The notes below the pieces were generated by a model that was not told the DNA's origin, ran no database searches, and was given only the letters and a program-made list of their open reading frames with translations. DNA of 61,890 nt from Methylobacterium sp. J-030 (GTDB lineage Bacteria > Pseudomonadota > Alphaproteobacteria > Rhizobiales > Beijerinckiaceae): assembly GCF_022829545.1 (NCBI RefSeq), contig NZ_JAKSYM010000062.1:1-61890 (forward strand), given 5' to 3'. This document shows, piece after piece, positions 42,123 through 50,331 of the stretch. Numbering within the stretch: the first letter of the stretch is position 1; each line of letters starts with the position of its first letter. A program made the translations under genes and the position numbers.

Positions 42123-43405
42123 TCGGCCGCCTCGCTGAGGACGGGCTCGGCAGGTCGGTACAGGTCGACGAACCCGTCGCGCGGCATCCGCTGGAAGGCC
42201 TCCCCATAGGGGCCGTGCGATAGGCTTTGGACCATCGCGTAGAAGCCGTCGGGCTTCGATGATTCAGGGCCGTCCGGCCGCGGCCAGGCGTGGACGGTCG
42301 GCGTGCCCCGGAAGGCGTCCTTGCACTTGCGGTCGCCGCGCATGGCGAACAGCACCGTCTCGTGCGAGTTGCGGGCGTAGCGCCCGCGGCCCATCGGCTT
42401 CGACCAGATGTGGGAGATCTTGAAGTCGAAGCCGTAGTGTTCGAGGGCCTGATGGGCGAGGCCCGTCGAGTTGTTTTTCGCCCAGAACCATAGGTGACAG
42501 AAGTCGTCGGCAGCCCACCGGTCGATCAGGGACTTGAGCCCGAGTATCTCGTCGAAGCCCATCTGGGCGTAGCCGTGATCGGAGGCTTCCGAAATCTCGT
42601 CGACTCGCCAGGGCACGTCCATCACGAGGGTGTGGAAGCGGCCGTCCGTCGGCACCAGCAGGCCGACGCGCGCCTCGTCCACGAGCGAGCCGAGGCGCGT
42701 CCAGGCGGCCTGCGGGCGCCCCGCGCGGTTCATCGTGTCGACGAGGAAGCCGAAGCGCTCCGGATTCTCCTCGGCCGCCTCGCAGAGATCGAAGATCTTC
42801 TGGAGCCAGTCGCCGCGCTGGCCCCATAGGGCGGCGACGTGATTCAGGGCCTGCGTGCGGCGGCGGGCCGGGTCCAGGTAGCGCACGCCCGGGACGGGCG
42901 TGCCGTGGTCCAGGATCCCCGTCAGCAGGGCGCGGGCGGCCACGGCGACGTCGGAGAGCCTGTCCCACCGCGGGGTGAGCACGGGACCGGCCGCGCCGCC
43001 GGCGGGCAGCGGCGTCAGCTCGCCGGCGGCGCGCTCGCGGTTCTCCTCGATCCAGGCCCAGGCGACATTGGGCGCGCCAGCGCGGTCCAGGAAACCCATG
43101 ACGCGGCCGAAGCGATCGGGTTCGGCTTCAGCAGCGTCACTTGCCTTCAGCGCCCATTCGAGCCATCTTCTCGCCTTCCCCCAGCGCGCGGCAGTGAGGT
43201 CCAGAGCCTCCGACCTTCCGGTAATTTGCCGGGAGGTTCCAGCCAGCTTGCGGGCCTGCGCCGCTCCACGCTCGATCGCCAGAATGGCACGCGCGGCGAC
43301 CACGATCTCGCTCAACAGCCACGGCCTCGGCCCACGCATCACGCGCCCTTGTGAAGTCAGATTAGGAGTGGGGACGGCACGCGGTGTGGCGCGCCCGGGA
43401 TTCAT
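42119..43405 (-). CDS. MT-A70-family adenine methyltransferase with duplicated N-terminal domain
   Basis: 428 aa. C-terminal MT-A70 domain about 255-415: catalytic DVPW at 263-266 (usual DPPW), LWFWAKNNSTGLAHQAL, and the NSHETVLFAMRG segment. N-terminal 245 residues carry two copies of one helical module (about 32-125 and 151-245), each with an AARxxW..W pattern and DRFGxxxxxxxRAGxPxxAW. MT-A70 enzymes methylate adenine N6 in DNA or RNA; in a phage this may block host restriction or alter GANTC/GATC-type signals. Substrate and the effect of the V are unknown. Confidence 0.8.
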   Translation of the reverse strand: MNPGRATPRAVPTPNLTSQGRVMRGPRPWLLSEIVVAARAILAIERGAAQARKLAGTSRQITGRSEALDLTAARWGKARRWLEWALKASDAAEAEPDRFGRVMGFLDRAGAPNVAWAWIEENRERAAGELTPLPAGGAAGPVLTPRWDRLSDVAVAARALLTGILDHGTPVPGVRYLDPARRRTQALNHVAALWGQRGDWLQKIFDLCEAAEENPERFGFLVDTMNRAGRPQAAWTRLGSLVDEARVGLLVPTDGRFHTLVMDVPWRVDEISEASDHGYAQMGFDEILGLKSLIDRWAADDFCHLWFWAKNNSTGLAHQALEHYGFDFKISHIWSKPMGRGRYARNSHETVLFAMRGDRKCKDAFRGTPTVHAWPRPDGPESSKPDGFYAMVQSLSHGPYGEAFQRMPRDGFVDLYRPAEPVLSEAAE

Positions 43406-43442
43406 GCCGAGATCAGCCCCGGCAAAGAGCGGGGCGCAGCCA

Positions 43443-43643
43443 TCAGACGAACCCCCGGCGCAGCGGCACGCGCAGCGCCTTCTCGGCCGCCCGGCCCTCG
43501 CGCCGCGCCTGCCAGCGCAGAGCCACGAGCAGGCCCAGCTGGGCCGGCGCCGTCAGCAGCGCGGCGAGGCTCGGGTGCACCATGATCGCCGTGACCAGGA
43601 GGACGGCGATCAGCAGCCAAAACGAGGGGGAGCGGGTGGCCAC
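43443..43643 (-). CDS. Small membrane protein, unknown
   Basis: 66 aa, two hydrophobic segments (FWLLIAVLLVTAIMV; LAALLTAPAQLGLLVAL) and a basic C-terminus. Short gap before the TAXI gene in operon order. Confidence 0.45.
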   Translation of the reverse strand: MATRSPSFWLLIAVLLVTAIMVHPSLAALLTAPAQLGLLVALRWQARREGRAAEKALRVPLRRGFV

Positions 43644-43647
43644 GGCT

Positions 43648-44535
43648 TCAGTTCTGCGGCTGCGCGATCGCCTGGATCTGCGGCTTGGCGGCCGTGAAGG
43701 CGCGCAGCAGCGAATCGTAGGCGCGCTCGTTGGCGTTCACCCAGGGCAGCGCCGTGATGAACAGGGCGTCGACCGCGATCGTGTCGAGCGCCTTGGTGCC
43801 GAATACGAGGCCGCCCGGCTGGATTCGCGGGTATGTGCCGGCCGGGATCTCGCCGTAGCCGTAGACCGGCTGGCCGCGGGCGTCCTTGGCGCCGTCCACC
43901 ATCTCCCGGTCGTCGGAGCGCACCAGCACCACCCGGTCGCCCTGCGCCTGCGCGTCGTTCTTGATGAAGGACGCGTTGAGCGCGCCGACCCAGAGAGCAC
44001 ACTGCACTTGGCTGCCATCGGCGACGGCGGAGAGCGCGCGCACGCCCGAGCGGGTGTCGACGTTGACCGGCCCGAAGCGCTTCTTGTCGGCGAGCGCGAA
44101 GGCGTCCCAGGTGGTGCGGCCACCCGAGCCGTCGGGACCCACCGCCACCGTGGTCGCCTTGCCGAGGTCCGTGATGCGGGAGATGCCCGCGCCTCGGTTG
44201 CACAGGAGGTGGACCTGCTCCTGGTAGAGCACGCCGGCCCGCTCGATCGTGGAGAGCGCGGCCGCGTTCTTCGAGGAGTAGACCAGGAGCGCGTCGGACT
44301 GGACGAAGGCGCCGTCGCACTGCCCGGACGAGAGCTTGTCCAGGTTGTCGAGCGAGCCTTGCGTCGGCACGACCTCGACCTTCAGGCTGCCGGCCTTGCT
44401 CTTCAGGATGTGGCCGGCGCGGAAGTAGTTGCCGGATTCGGACCCCGTGCAGAGGCGGAAGGCTGGGGGCTCGGCCGCGAGGGCTGCCGAGGAACTGGCG
44501 AGAACGAGGGCGAGGGCGGCGAGCTGGGCGCGCAT
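43648..44535 (-). CDS. TAXI-family TRAP-type periplasmic solute-binding protein
   Basis: 295 aa. Signal peptide ends at about AALAAEPP, then the TAXI fold: LCTGSESGNYFRAGHIL near residue 30, VVPTQGSLDNLDKLSSGQCDGAFVQSDALL, and VFGTKALDTIAVDALFI. TAXI proteins feed glutamate or other organic acids to TRAP permeases. No TRAP membrane gene is present. Orphan inside a phage early operon; could scavenge, or act as a receptor-like exclusion protein. Confidence 0.82.
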   Translation of the reverse strand: MRAQLAALALVLASSSAALAAEPPAFRLCTGSESGNYFRAGHILKSKAGSLKVEVVPTQGSLDNLDKLSSGQCDGAFVQSDALLVYSSKNAAALSTIERAGVLYQEQVHLLCNRGAGISRITDLGKATTVAVGPDGSGGRTTWDAFALADKKRFGPVNVDTRSGVRALSAVADGSQVQCALWVGALNASFIKNDAQAQGDRVVLVRSDDREMVDGAKDARGQPVYGYGEIPAGTYPRIQPGGLVFGTKALDTIAVDALFITALPWVNANERAYDSLLRAFTAAKPQIQAIAQPQN

Positions 44536-44544
44536 GGACGGGTC

Positions 44545-44742
44545 TCAAGCTCCAGGGGGCGGGTGAAGGTCGGTGTGCTGGCCGCGGGACCAGAGGCGCG
44601 GATCCCACTCGCGGGCGCGATCCTCGCAGGCTGCGGCCACTGCCAGGATCGGGGTCGCCGCCGCGCCGACGAACAGGAACGGCAGCGACAGCCAGCGGAG
44701 CGCCGTGGCGACGGCGCGCAGGAGATGCCAGCGGACGCTCAT
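44545..44742 (-). CDS. Small membrane protein, unknown
   Basis: 65 aa from ATG 44742 (ATGA overlap). One hydrophobic helix (ALRWLSLPFLFVGAAATPILAVAA) and a basic/His-containing tail. Not recognised. Confidence 0.45.
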   Translation of the reverse strand: MSVRWHLLRAVATALRWLSLPFLFVGAAATPILAVAAACEDRAREWDPRLWSRGQHTDLHPPPGA

Positions 44743-45104
44743 CGCGCGCCGCCTCCGATGACGTAGGCGAGCTGCTGTTGGATCGCGGCGGCCTTCGCCT
44801 CCAGGCGTTCCTGCTCTTCCTGGCGTGCGAGCTCCGCGATCCACTCGTCTGCATCCTCGCCGAGGACGCCGTCGACGAAGCTCATCCGGTAGCGCCGGAT
44901 CAGCGCGAGCATCGCAGCTCCGTTCGGGACCGAACCCGTTTCGAGCCACTTCCGGACGGTCTCTGAAGAGACGCCGATCTCGCTGGCTACGTAGATTGCC
45001 GTCTTCTCGGGGTGCTTTGTACGTAGGTACGAAGCAACCCGTTCTCCTAAAGTTCTACCATCACTTGGGGCGATCCTACCGTTGCTGCGGCCAGACTTTC
45101 CCAT
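44739..45104 (-). CDS. HTH regulator, possible phage transcription factor
   Basis: 121 aa from ATG 45104 (GAGGA five bases upstream); ATG 45176 gives a longer version. HTH: TAIYVASEIGVSSETVRKWLETGSVPNGAAMLALIRRY, a helix-turn-helix of the XRE/IS-like type, then a helical tail. Probably controls early operon. Confidence 0.6.
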   Translation of the reverse strand: MGKSGRSNGRIAPSDGRTLGERVASYLRTKHPEKTAIYVASEIGVSSETVRKWLETGSVPNGAAMLALIRRYRMSFVDGVLGEDADEWIAELARQEEQERLEAKAAAIQQQLAYVIGGGAR

Positions 45105-45276
45105 TGCAGTCCTCGATGCTGTGGGCATCGAGGTGGATCGGCCGACAGGTCCGGTCGGGAACAGCGAGGCGGTCATCGATCGGCCCTCGCGAGGAGGACG
45201 AAGACACCATGCAGAGAGACGCGCGCCGGGGCTGCCAGGCTGTGAGGCGCGTGAAGGACGGCGGGGGCGGTGCGCG

Positions 45277-45465
45277 TCATGCGGGCCGCCCCGTCGCTAT
45301 GAGGCCGAGCGCGATCGCGCCGGCGGCGCAGCATGCCCCCATGACGGCGTGGCGCACGGGGTCGCTGTACACCCCGTGCTTGCCGACCTCGCGCACCATC
45401 AGCCGGGCGAACCCGAGGGCGGTGTACGCCAGGACGATGCTGGGGATGAGCAGCAGGAACGCCAT
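45277..45465 (-). CDS. Small membrane protein, unknown
   Basis: 62 aa from ATG 45465, two hydrophobic segments (FLLLIPSIVLAYTALGFARL; HAVMGACCAAGAIALGLI). Follows gene 45467 directly. Confidence 0.4.
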   Translation of the reverse strand: MAFLLLIPSIVLAYTALGFARLMVREVGKHGVYSDPVRHAVMGACCAAGAIALGLIATGRPA

Positions 45466-45466
45466 G

Positions 45467-45769
45467 TCAGTGCTCCGCCGCGGATTCGACGGTGACGTAT
45501 TCCGCGGCACCGGAGCGCGCGGCACGCACACCCGCATCAAGCGCATCGTGGGCAAACTTCAGCGCCGCGCGCCTCTGCCCGCGGTCGCGCAAGCCGGCGA
45601 TCAGCTCGCCGGCTACGGTCTGAAGCTTCGCGATCGCTTCAGACGAGTCGATGAGGTGATGCCCGGAGACGGGATCGCGATCGCCGTTCTCGGCATAGTA
45701 GCCGTCGACCGCGCGGCCGATCCGGCATTCGAGGCAATCGCAGTCCGGCTTGAGGGCGCGCGCCGACAT
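45467..45769 (-). CDS. Small phage protein with Cys pair, unknown
   Basis: 100 aa. CDCLECRIG near the start and a helical remainder (AIAKLQTVAGELIAGLRDRGQ). GGGAGG lies upstream of the ATG, inside the 3' arm of the UUCG hairpin region. Confidence 0.5.
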   Translation of the reverse strand: MSARALKPDCDCLECRIGRAVDGYYAENGDRDPVSGHHLIDSSEAIAKLQTVAGELIAGLRDRGQRRAALKFAHDALDAGVRAARSGAAEYVTVESAAEH

Positions 45770-45788
45770 CAGGCGCCTCCCAAAGGGA

Positions 45789-45808
45789 CCGGAGCCCGAA
45801 GGCCCCGG
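45789..45808 (-). terminator. UUCG-loop hairpin upstream of the early genes
   Basis: On the minus strand CCGGGGCC, loop TTCG, GGCTCCGG: eight pairs with one G-U, an extra-stable tetraloop, followed by TCCCTTTGG, so only a weak U-run. Placed between the Cro-like gene and the first downstream early genes; a terminator, anti-termination target or mRNA stabiliser. Confidence 0.4.
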
Positions 45809-45969
45809 CCAGTCGTCTTAGGGAGGAAACGCCCGCCATGGGCAGGGGTACGGCTTGCACGGGTCGTGCCGGCCGAAAGGCAAGCGCGGGTGAAGCTGCG
45901 AACACGTAGCTCGACAGCCCCACCGCGCTGGCTACCATCGGAAGTGCGAAGACCGATGGAGCTTGAAAC

Positions 45970-46317
45970 ATGGCCGACGAAGCCGCGCCGACGATCAGCG
46001 TCGACGCCCTCATCCGCGAACACGTCACGCCCAACCAGGACGTGTGGCGGGTTGAGCTGCGCATCACCGAGGCGAGCGGCCATAAGAGCCGTTTCACCGC
46101 GTGGGTGCCCCTCGCGGACGGTGATTACGCGCACGCCGTCGAGAGGGCGAAGGAGGAGCTGCATCGAGTCAGCTCCCGGATCGCCGAGGCAGGCGGCACG
46201 GTCGATCCAGCTTCGAGCGAGCCCGCGTCAGAAGCTCCGCTTGGTCGGCGCCGTGGGCGCACGATTGCGGAGATGGCCGCGGATCACGATGCTCGGAAGG
46301 GAAATCCTCTGGCGTAG
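45970..46317 (+). CDS. Small hypothetical protein
   Basis: 115 aa. Beta-rich start (IREHVTPNQDVWRVELRITEASG) then helical, charged (YAHAVERAKEELHRVSSRIAEAG). It is opposite in direction to its neighbours. Ribosome site weak. Not recognised. Confidence 0.4.
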   Translation: MADEAAPTISVDALIREHVTPNQDVWRVELRITEASGHKSRFTAWVPLADGDYAHAVERAKEELHRVSSRIAEAGGTVDPASSEPASEAPLGRRRGRTIAEMAADHDARKGNPLA

Positions 46318-46367
46318 CGGCACCCGGAACACTGACCGCGCGATACGCTACGGCCGTGGAGAGCGCA

Positions 46368-46496
46368 TCACGGCCGCGGGGCGGCACGACGGTGCAAGCT
46401 GCCGGAACGACGCTGGTCGGCTCGAATGCATGCTGCGACGACATCGAGCATCTGAAATTCGACCGGGACAAGAAGGGCTGAGGCGGGCAGAGGCAC
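46368..46496 (-). CDS. Possible small ORF after the Cro-like gene
   Basis: 42 aa from GTG 46496, two bases after the Cro stop. Position would suit a CII-type gene, but the sequence has no HTH; low support. Confidence 0.25.
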   Translation of the reverse strand: MPLPASALLVPVEFQMLDVVAACIRADQRRSGSLHRRAAPRP

Positions 46497-46497
46497 A

Positions 46498-46719
46498 TCA
46501 TACGGCAGCTCCCTCGGTGGGGGCGGCTTCGGTGACTGGATACAGGTCGGGTCGCAGCTCGTGGCGAGGGACACCCGATGCTCTCTCGACGTCGAGGACG
46601 CGAAGAGGCGGGCACTCCTGCCACTGGCTGATCGCCTGTGAAGAAATGCCAATTTTGCGCCCGAGCGCCTTTGGGCCCCCGGCGGATTCGATCGCTTTGC
46701 TGAGCGCGGTCCGTGCCAT
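46498..46719 (-). CDS. Cro-like HTH protein (YdaS/Cro type)
   Basis: 73 aa. HTH: ALSKAIESAGGPKALGRKIGISSQAISQWQE, followed by VLDVERASGVPRHELRPDLYP, the standard Cro/YdaS layout. Divergent from the CI-like gene; together they form the lysogeny switch. First gene of the leftward lytic transcript. Confidence 0.85.
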   Translation of the reverse strand: MARTALSKAIESAGGPKALGRKIGISSQAISQWQECPPLRVLDVERASGVPRHELRPDLYPVTEAAPTEGAAV

Positions 46720-46817
46720 GACTTCAGAGGGTAAGTCACGCTTACACGAGTCGCAAGGTGGTAGGTAAGAAATTCTGGCCTAGCGGACGTGAAAGGCTTG
46801 CTTACACGCTGTCAGGC
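46720..46817. promoter_or_regulatory. Cro/CI intergenic operator region
   Basis: 98 bp. GTAAG TCACG CTTAC inverted repeat at 46731-46745, direct repeats GCTTACACG at 46740-46748 and 46800-46808, and GGTAGGTAAG at 46760-46769. The layout suggests two or three repressor sites controlling both promoters. Confidence 0.6.
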
Positions 46818-47531
46818 ATGCCCACTCCGCTCGGCAATGTGATCAAGGAAGCTCGAAAGGCCCGCAAAATTACGCAGGGTCAGATCGCGGCTGAGTTCGG
46901 CATAACTCGTAACGCAGTGACGATCTGGGAAACGAGTGATAGTGGCCCTCAGCGCGATCGCCTTCCGCGCCTGGCCGACCTTCTCGGCATTGATCTCGCC
47001 GCAGCAATGCGTGGAGAAATGGTCTTTGTGGATGGCGGTAATGCCGCCGCTGCGCCGAAGCCCCAACCGAACGTTCGACGTGCCAGCGAAGGCGAGAGAG
47101 TCGAACCCGCTAAGCTGAAGGGGCCTCGGGACGTTCCCGTCCTAGGCACAGGCGTGGGCGGCGATGAAGGCGACTTCCGCTTCAACGGTCAGACGATCGA
47201 TTACGCGCCTCGACCGCCCGGCATCGAGGGCAAGAAGGATGTGTTCGTCGTCTACATCGTCGGCGACAGCATGGCGCCGCGGTTCGAGGATGGGGATCCG
47301 GCCTACATCGATCCGCACCGTCGCCCGAAAGCTCGCGACTACGTCGTGGTCGAGCTCAAAAGCGAGGATGACGGCGAAGCTGGCGACGCCTTTGTAAAGC
47401 GCCTCGTTCGGCGTAGTGGCGGCAAGGTCGTTGTCGAGCAGCACAACCCACCGAAGGAGCTCGTCTTCGACGAGGCTGATATCGCGCGCGTCCACCGGGT
47501 GATCCCGTGGACGGAGCTTATTGGGATCTGA
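46818..47531 (+). CDS. CI-like phage repressor (HTH plus S24 peptidase domain)
   Basis: 237 aa from ATG 46818. HTH at residues 5-60 (ITQGQIAAEFGITRNAVTIWE). C-terminal LexA/S24 domain: VVYIVGDSMAPRFEDGD with nucleophile Ser151 and partner Lys194 in AFVKRLV. A linker of about 50 residues joins them; it contains no Ala-Gly, the usual self-cleavage bond of CI/LexA. Maintains lysogeny. Divergent from Cro-like gene. Confidence 0.88.
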   Translation: MPTPLGNVIKEARKARKITQGQIAAEFGITRNAVTIWETSDSGPQRDRLPRLADLLGIDLAAAMRGEMVFVDGGNAAAAPKPQPNVRRASEGERVEPAKLKGPRDVPVLGTGVGGDEGDFRFNGQTIDYAPRPPGIEGKKDVFVVYIVGDSMAPRFEDGDPAYIDPHRRPKARDYVVVELKSEDDGEAGDAFVKRLVRRSGGKVVVEQHNPPKELVFDEADIARVHRVIPWTELIGI

Positions 47532-47565
47532 TCGCAAACCAAAACCCACAAAGCCGGAGGGACCC

Positions 47566-47823
47566 ATGACTCGCTATTCGGCCGCCGCTCTCGCGCTCCC
47601 GCTTACCGTGAGCGGTGATGGAATCGCGTCAGCTCAGACCGCACCCACCGGTCAGCCACCATCTAAGAACGACACCTCCGGTATGTCGGGCGACAAGGCG
47701 AAGAACTCCGAGAGCGCACTGAAGGCCCCTGACGCTGCGGGCACGGTAGACGTGTCCCCGGGCGTCGGGGCGATAGAGGGGGCGGATGGCAGCCCGCCGA
47801 TACCGAGCAACGCACGCAAATGA
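47566..47823 (+). CDS. Small exported protein, unknown
   Basis: 85 aa from ATG 47566 (GGAGGG upstream). Signal-like AALALPLTVSGDGIASAQ and a mature Ser/Gly/Pro/Lys region. Downstream of CI, perhaps cotranscribed (lysogenic conversion candidate). Confidence 0.45.
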   Translation: MTRYSAAALALPLTVSGDGIASAQTAPTGQPPSKNDTSGMSGDKAKNSESALKAPDAAGTVDVSPGVGAIEGADGSPPIPSNARK

Positions 47824-48245
47824 CACCAGCCGCGACCTTCAGCGCCGGTACCGCCAGAGTTGCGCTAGGGGGCCGCGCTGGCGGTCTGCACTGGTGCGCC
47901 CGCCTCGCCGCGACGCTGGCAGTCGCACTCACGTTCGAAGTGGCGCACGCGCAGAGCCATGCGGACCAGCTGAAGGTCTACGCCAGGACCCTCTCCACGA
48001 CGACGTTTGCGGAGCAGGCCTGCTCCGGCTTGCGCGCGAGCGCACCAAAGCTCGCACTTCTGCGCATGCAGGCCCGGATCACCGACTCCGAGGATGCGGT
48101 GATCGCCGACAGGATTCGCGAGAGCACCGCCGCAGTCATCGCGGCCTATGAGCGGTCCGGGAAGGACGCATGGTGCGCCGACACGTACCGCCAATTCGGG
48201 CCGGACGGCGCGTTGGCGAAAGGCGCTTTGGAGAAGAAGCCATGA
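47820..48245 (+). CDS. Exported protein, unknown
   Basis: 141 aa. Hydrophobic segment ATLAVALTFEVAHAQ then a helical mature part with two Cys (AEQACSGLRASAP; DAWCADTYRQFG). ATGA overlap with the gene before. Not recognised. Confidence 0.45.
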   Translation: MTPAATFSAGTARVALGGRAGGLHWCARLAATLAVALTFEVAHAQSHADQLKVYARTLSTTTFAEQACSGLRASAPKLALLRMQARITDSEDAVIADRIRESTAAVIAAYERSGKDAWCADTYRQFGPDGALAKGALEKKP

Positions 48246-48496
48246 CCGACCCCGCCCCCTTCCGCCCCGACAAGGCCGCCTACCTCCAGCTCGGCGAGCT
48301 CCACACCGACTTCATCCTGCCGATCTGCCTGCCGGATCCCGAGCTTCAGGTCGGGGATGCGCTGGCCGTCCTGGTGGTGACCACCGTGGAAGGACACCGG
48401 GTGGGGGTGCCGATCGGGGTGAATGCGCTGGAACACCTGCGGGGGATCGTAGAAGAGGGGCTGCGGGTGCTTCGAGACGAGGGAGGCGAGCTGTAG
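48242..48496 (+). CDS. Small protein, unknown
   Basis: 84 aa from ATG 48242 overlapping the previous stop (ATGA). Beta-rich (HTDFILPICLPDPELQVGDALAVLVVTTVEGHRVGVP shown by its ends) and a short terminal helix. Last gene of the CI-side group; converges on the methyltransferase 5 bp away. Confidence 0.45.
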   Translation: MTDPAPFRPDKAAYLQLGELHTDFILPICLPDPELQVGDALAVLVVTTVEGHRVGVPIGVNALEHLRGIVEEGLRVLRDEGGEL

Positions 48497-48501
48497 AAGG
48501 C

Positions 48502-50331
48502 TCACGGCGTGGTTGTTGGGATCAATATCTCGTTGCCCTCTCCGTCGTCGGCCGCGATCAGATGCAGTCCCAGTGCAGCCTCGGATGCGAGGTCGATCAA
48601 GTCGCGCGATCGATTGGTGGCGACTTGCCGAAGCTTGCCGGGTAGCGAGACCCCGCGTTTCTTGTCGCGAGCTGCCGCCTTTGATCCCGCAGCATGTGAA
48701 CCGGCTATATCGAAGGCGTGTTGGGCATCGGGCTTTGTCTCCCGCGGTGCCTGCTTGAAGCTGGCGCTGTGGCCGTAGGGGATCTGTACTGCGCGATCGC
48801 CGAGCTTGAGCGCGTCCTCGATGGTGACGATTTGGATCTTGGGCGTCGGCTTGCCGAAGCCGGCATCATAGAGGCCTGCGGCGGCCGCCTCTCGACGCAT
48901 CGGCTCAGAGGGTGGGTGAAGGGTGACGAAGATGCCCATCGGCTCATGCAGGCGCTCGATGGTACCTCTGAGGTCGCGGATGTGAGCAACGTTGACGTTC
49001 GCGCCGCCCTTCACGGACACGATAGCGGCCTTCGTCGTGCGCCCATCCGGCTTGAAGTAAACCATGCCGTCTATGCCGCCGTCGGCGCCTTTCTTGCCGT
49101 CGCGGTAAGGTTGAGCGCCGATCAAGTCGGTTGCCCATAACTGGAAGAGGTGTTTGTCTCTAGCGGCAAGCTCGCGCGCGCCGTCCATGTCCTTCGGGAT
49201 ACCACGCACTTCATAAACAATTCCCGGGAAAGCGGCCTTAAGACGGCGTGCGATGAGGTTCACTGCAAGCGGAGTTACATCGATGCCGACCCAACGACGA
49301 TCCAACTTTTGTGCGGCGTGGACGGCGGTGCCGCATCCGCAGAATGGATCGAGAATAACGTCACCTGGGCTGGACGACATCTGGAGGATGCGCTCCAGCA
49401 AGGCCACGGGCTTTTGCGTCGGGTAACCAAGCCTTTCCTGCGACGAGGCATGTATCGGAGGCAGATCAGACCACACGTCCGTCAATGGAACGCCGGGACT
49501 TTCATCAAGATAGATCTTCTTGCGAAGCCGCGCATCCTCCTTGGCTGGAAAGAACAGCCTACCCTCTTCGTCTAATCGCTTCATCACCTCTAAGGAAACT
49601 TTCCAGCCGTTGTGGTGCGGTTTGTAGGTTATTCCATTGCTTGCAGTATAGTCGTATCGAAGGTTCGGCCTAACGGCCGGATTGACAAGATCGCTGCGGC
49701 GGAACACCCGTCCGTCTAAATCCCGATGTACAAAGTGTTCGCGGACGTAAGCGTCGTCATACGCTGTAAAAGGCTGGTTCCACGCAAATTTCTGGCCTTT
49801 GGTGTAAATCAATACAATGTCGTGGACGGAGGCAAGTTTCAGCGTTGCGTTCGAGTGAGCACTGGTTCGGCGCCATATAACCTCATTTAGAAATCGATCT
49901 GGCCCAAATGTCGCGTCAAGAATGATCTTTAAATAATGACTGGCTGTGGGATCGCAGTGGAGGTACAAGGTTCCAGTATGCTTCAAAGCTCTATGAAGCT
50001 CAATGATGCGAACCGCCATCATGGCGAGGTATGCCATCATATCGTTTTCGCCGAGAAACTGACGCATGGCTCTAAGAACGTTTGAAACTTCCGATCGATT
50101 ACATCGCATCACGTCATCGAAAGCCCGTTCACTAGCGTCGTTCCAAGACCAAGTATCTTCAAACGCTCTTATCTGTGACGTGCTATTCTTGCCATCCGGC
50201 GCTTTGAATAGAACGTTGTACGAGGCCGCGGAATTAAACGGCGGATCCAGATAAATTAAGTCAACGCTCTCGTCACGGATGTGCTCTCGCAGAACGTCAA
50301 GATTGTCGCCAAAGTAGAGAGTTCCAGACAC
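48502..50331 (-). CDS. DNA methyltransferase fused to Mrr-like restriction nuclease domain
   Basis: 609 aa. Methyltransferase: motif IV DPPF at 29-32 precedes SAM motif FCGCGTA at 330-336, the beta-class order (N6-adenine or N4-cytosine). C-terminal residues 395-445 carry GADGGIDG (415-422) and VSVKGG (439-443), the D..xVK core of Mrr-like endonucleases. The last 110 residues are basic and disordered. A single-protein restriction-modification enzyme. Central part 49.5-50.3 kb is visibly lower in GC than the phage backbone, indicating recent transfer. Confidence 0.85.
   Translation of the reverse strand: MSGTLYFGDNLDVLREHIRDESVDLIYLDPPFNSAASYNVLFKAPDGKNSTSQIRAFEDTWSWNDASERAFDDVMRCNRSEVSNVLRAMRQFLGENDMMAYLAMMAVRIIELHRALKHTGTLYLHCDPTASHYLKIILDATFGPDRFLNEVIWRRTSAHSNATLKLASVHDIVLIYTKGQKFAWNQPFTAYDDAYVREHFVHRDLDGRVFRRSDLVNPAVRPNLRYDYTASNGITYKPHHNGWKVSLEVMKRLDEEGRLFFPAKEDARLRKKIYLDESPGVPLTDVWSDLPPIHASSQERLGYPTQKPVALLERILQMSSSPGDVILDPFCGCGTAVHAAQKLDRRWVGIDVTPLAVNLIARRLKAAFPGIVYEVRGIPKDMDGARELAARDKHLFQLWATDLIGAQPYRDGKKGADGGIDGMVYFKPDGRTTKAAIVSVKGGANVNVAHIRDLRGTIERLHEPMGIFVTLHPPSEPMRREAAAAGLYDAGFGKPTPKIQIVTIEDALKLGDRAVQIPYGHSASFKQAPRETKPDAQHAFDIAGSHAAGSKAAARDKKRGVSLPGKLRQVATNRSRDLIDLASEAALGLHLIAADDGEGNEILIPTTTP

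Noticed and set aside
46169..46624. Minus-strand ORF after Cro as CII regulator
   Set aside because: No HTH; overlaps the plausible plus-strand gene and the Cro frame.
49150..49575. Plus-strand ORF opposite the methyltransferase
   Set aside because: Antisense to a clearly conserved methyltransferase.
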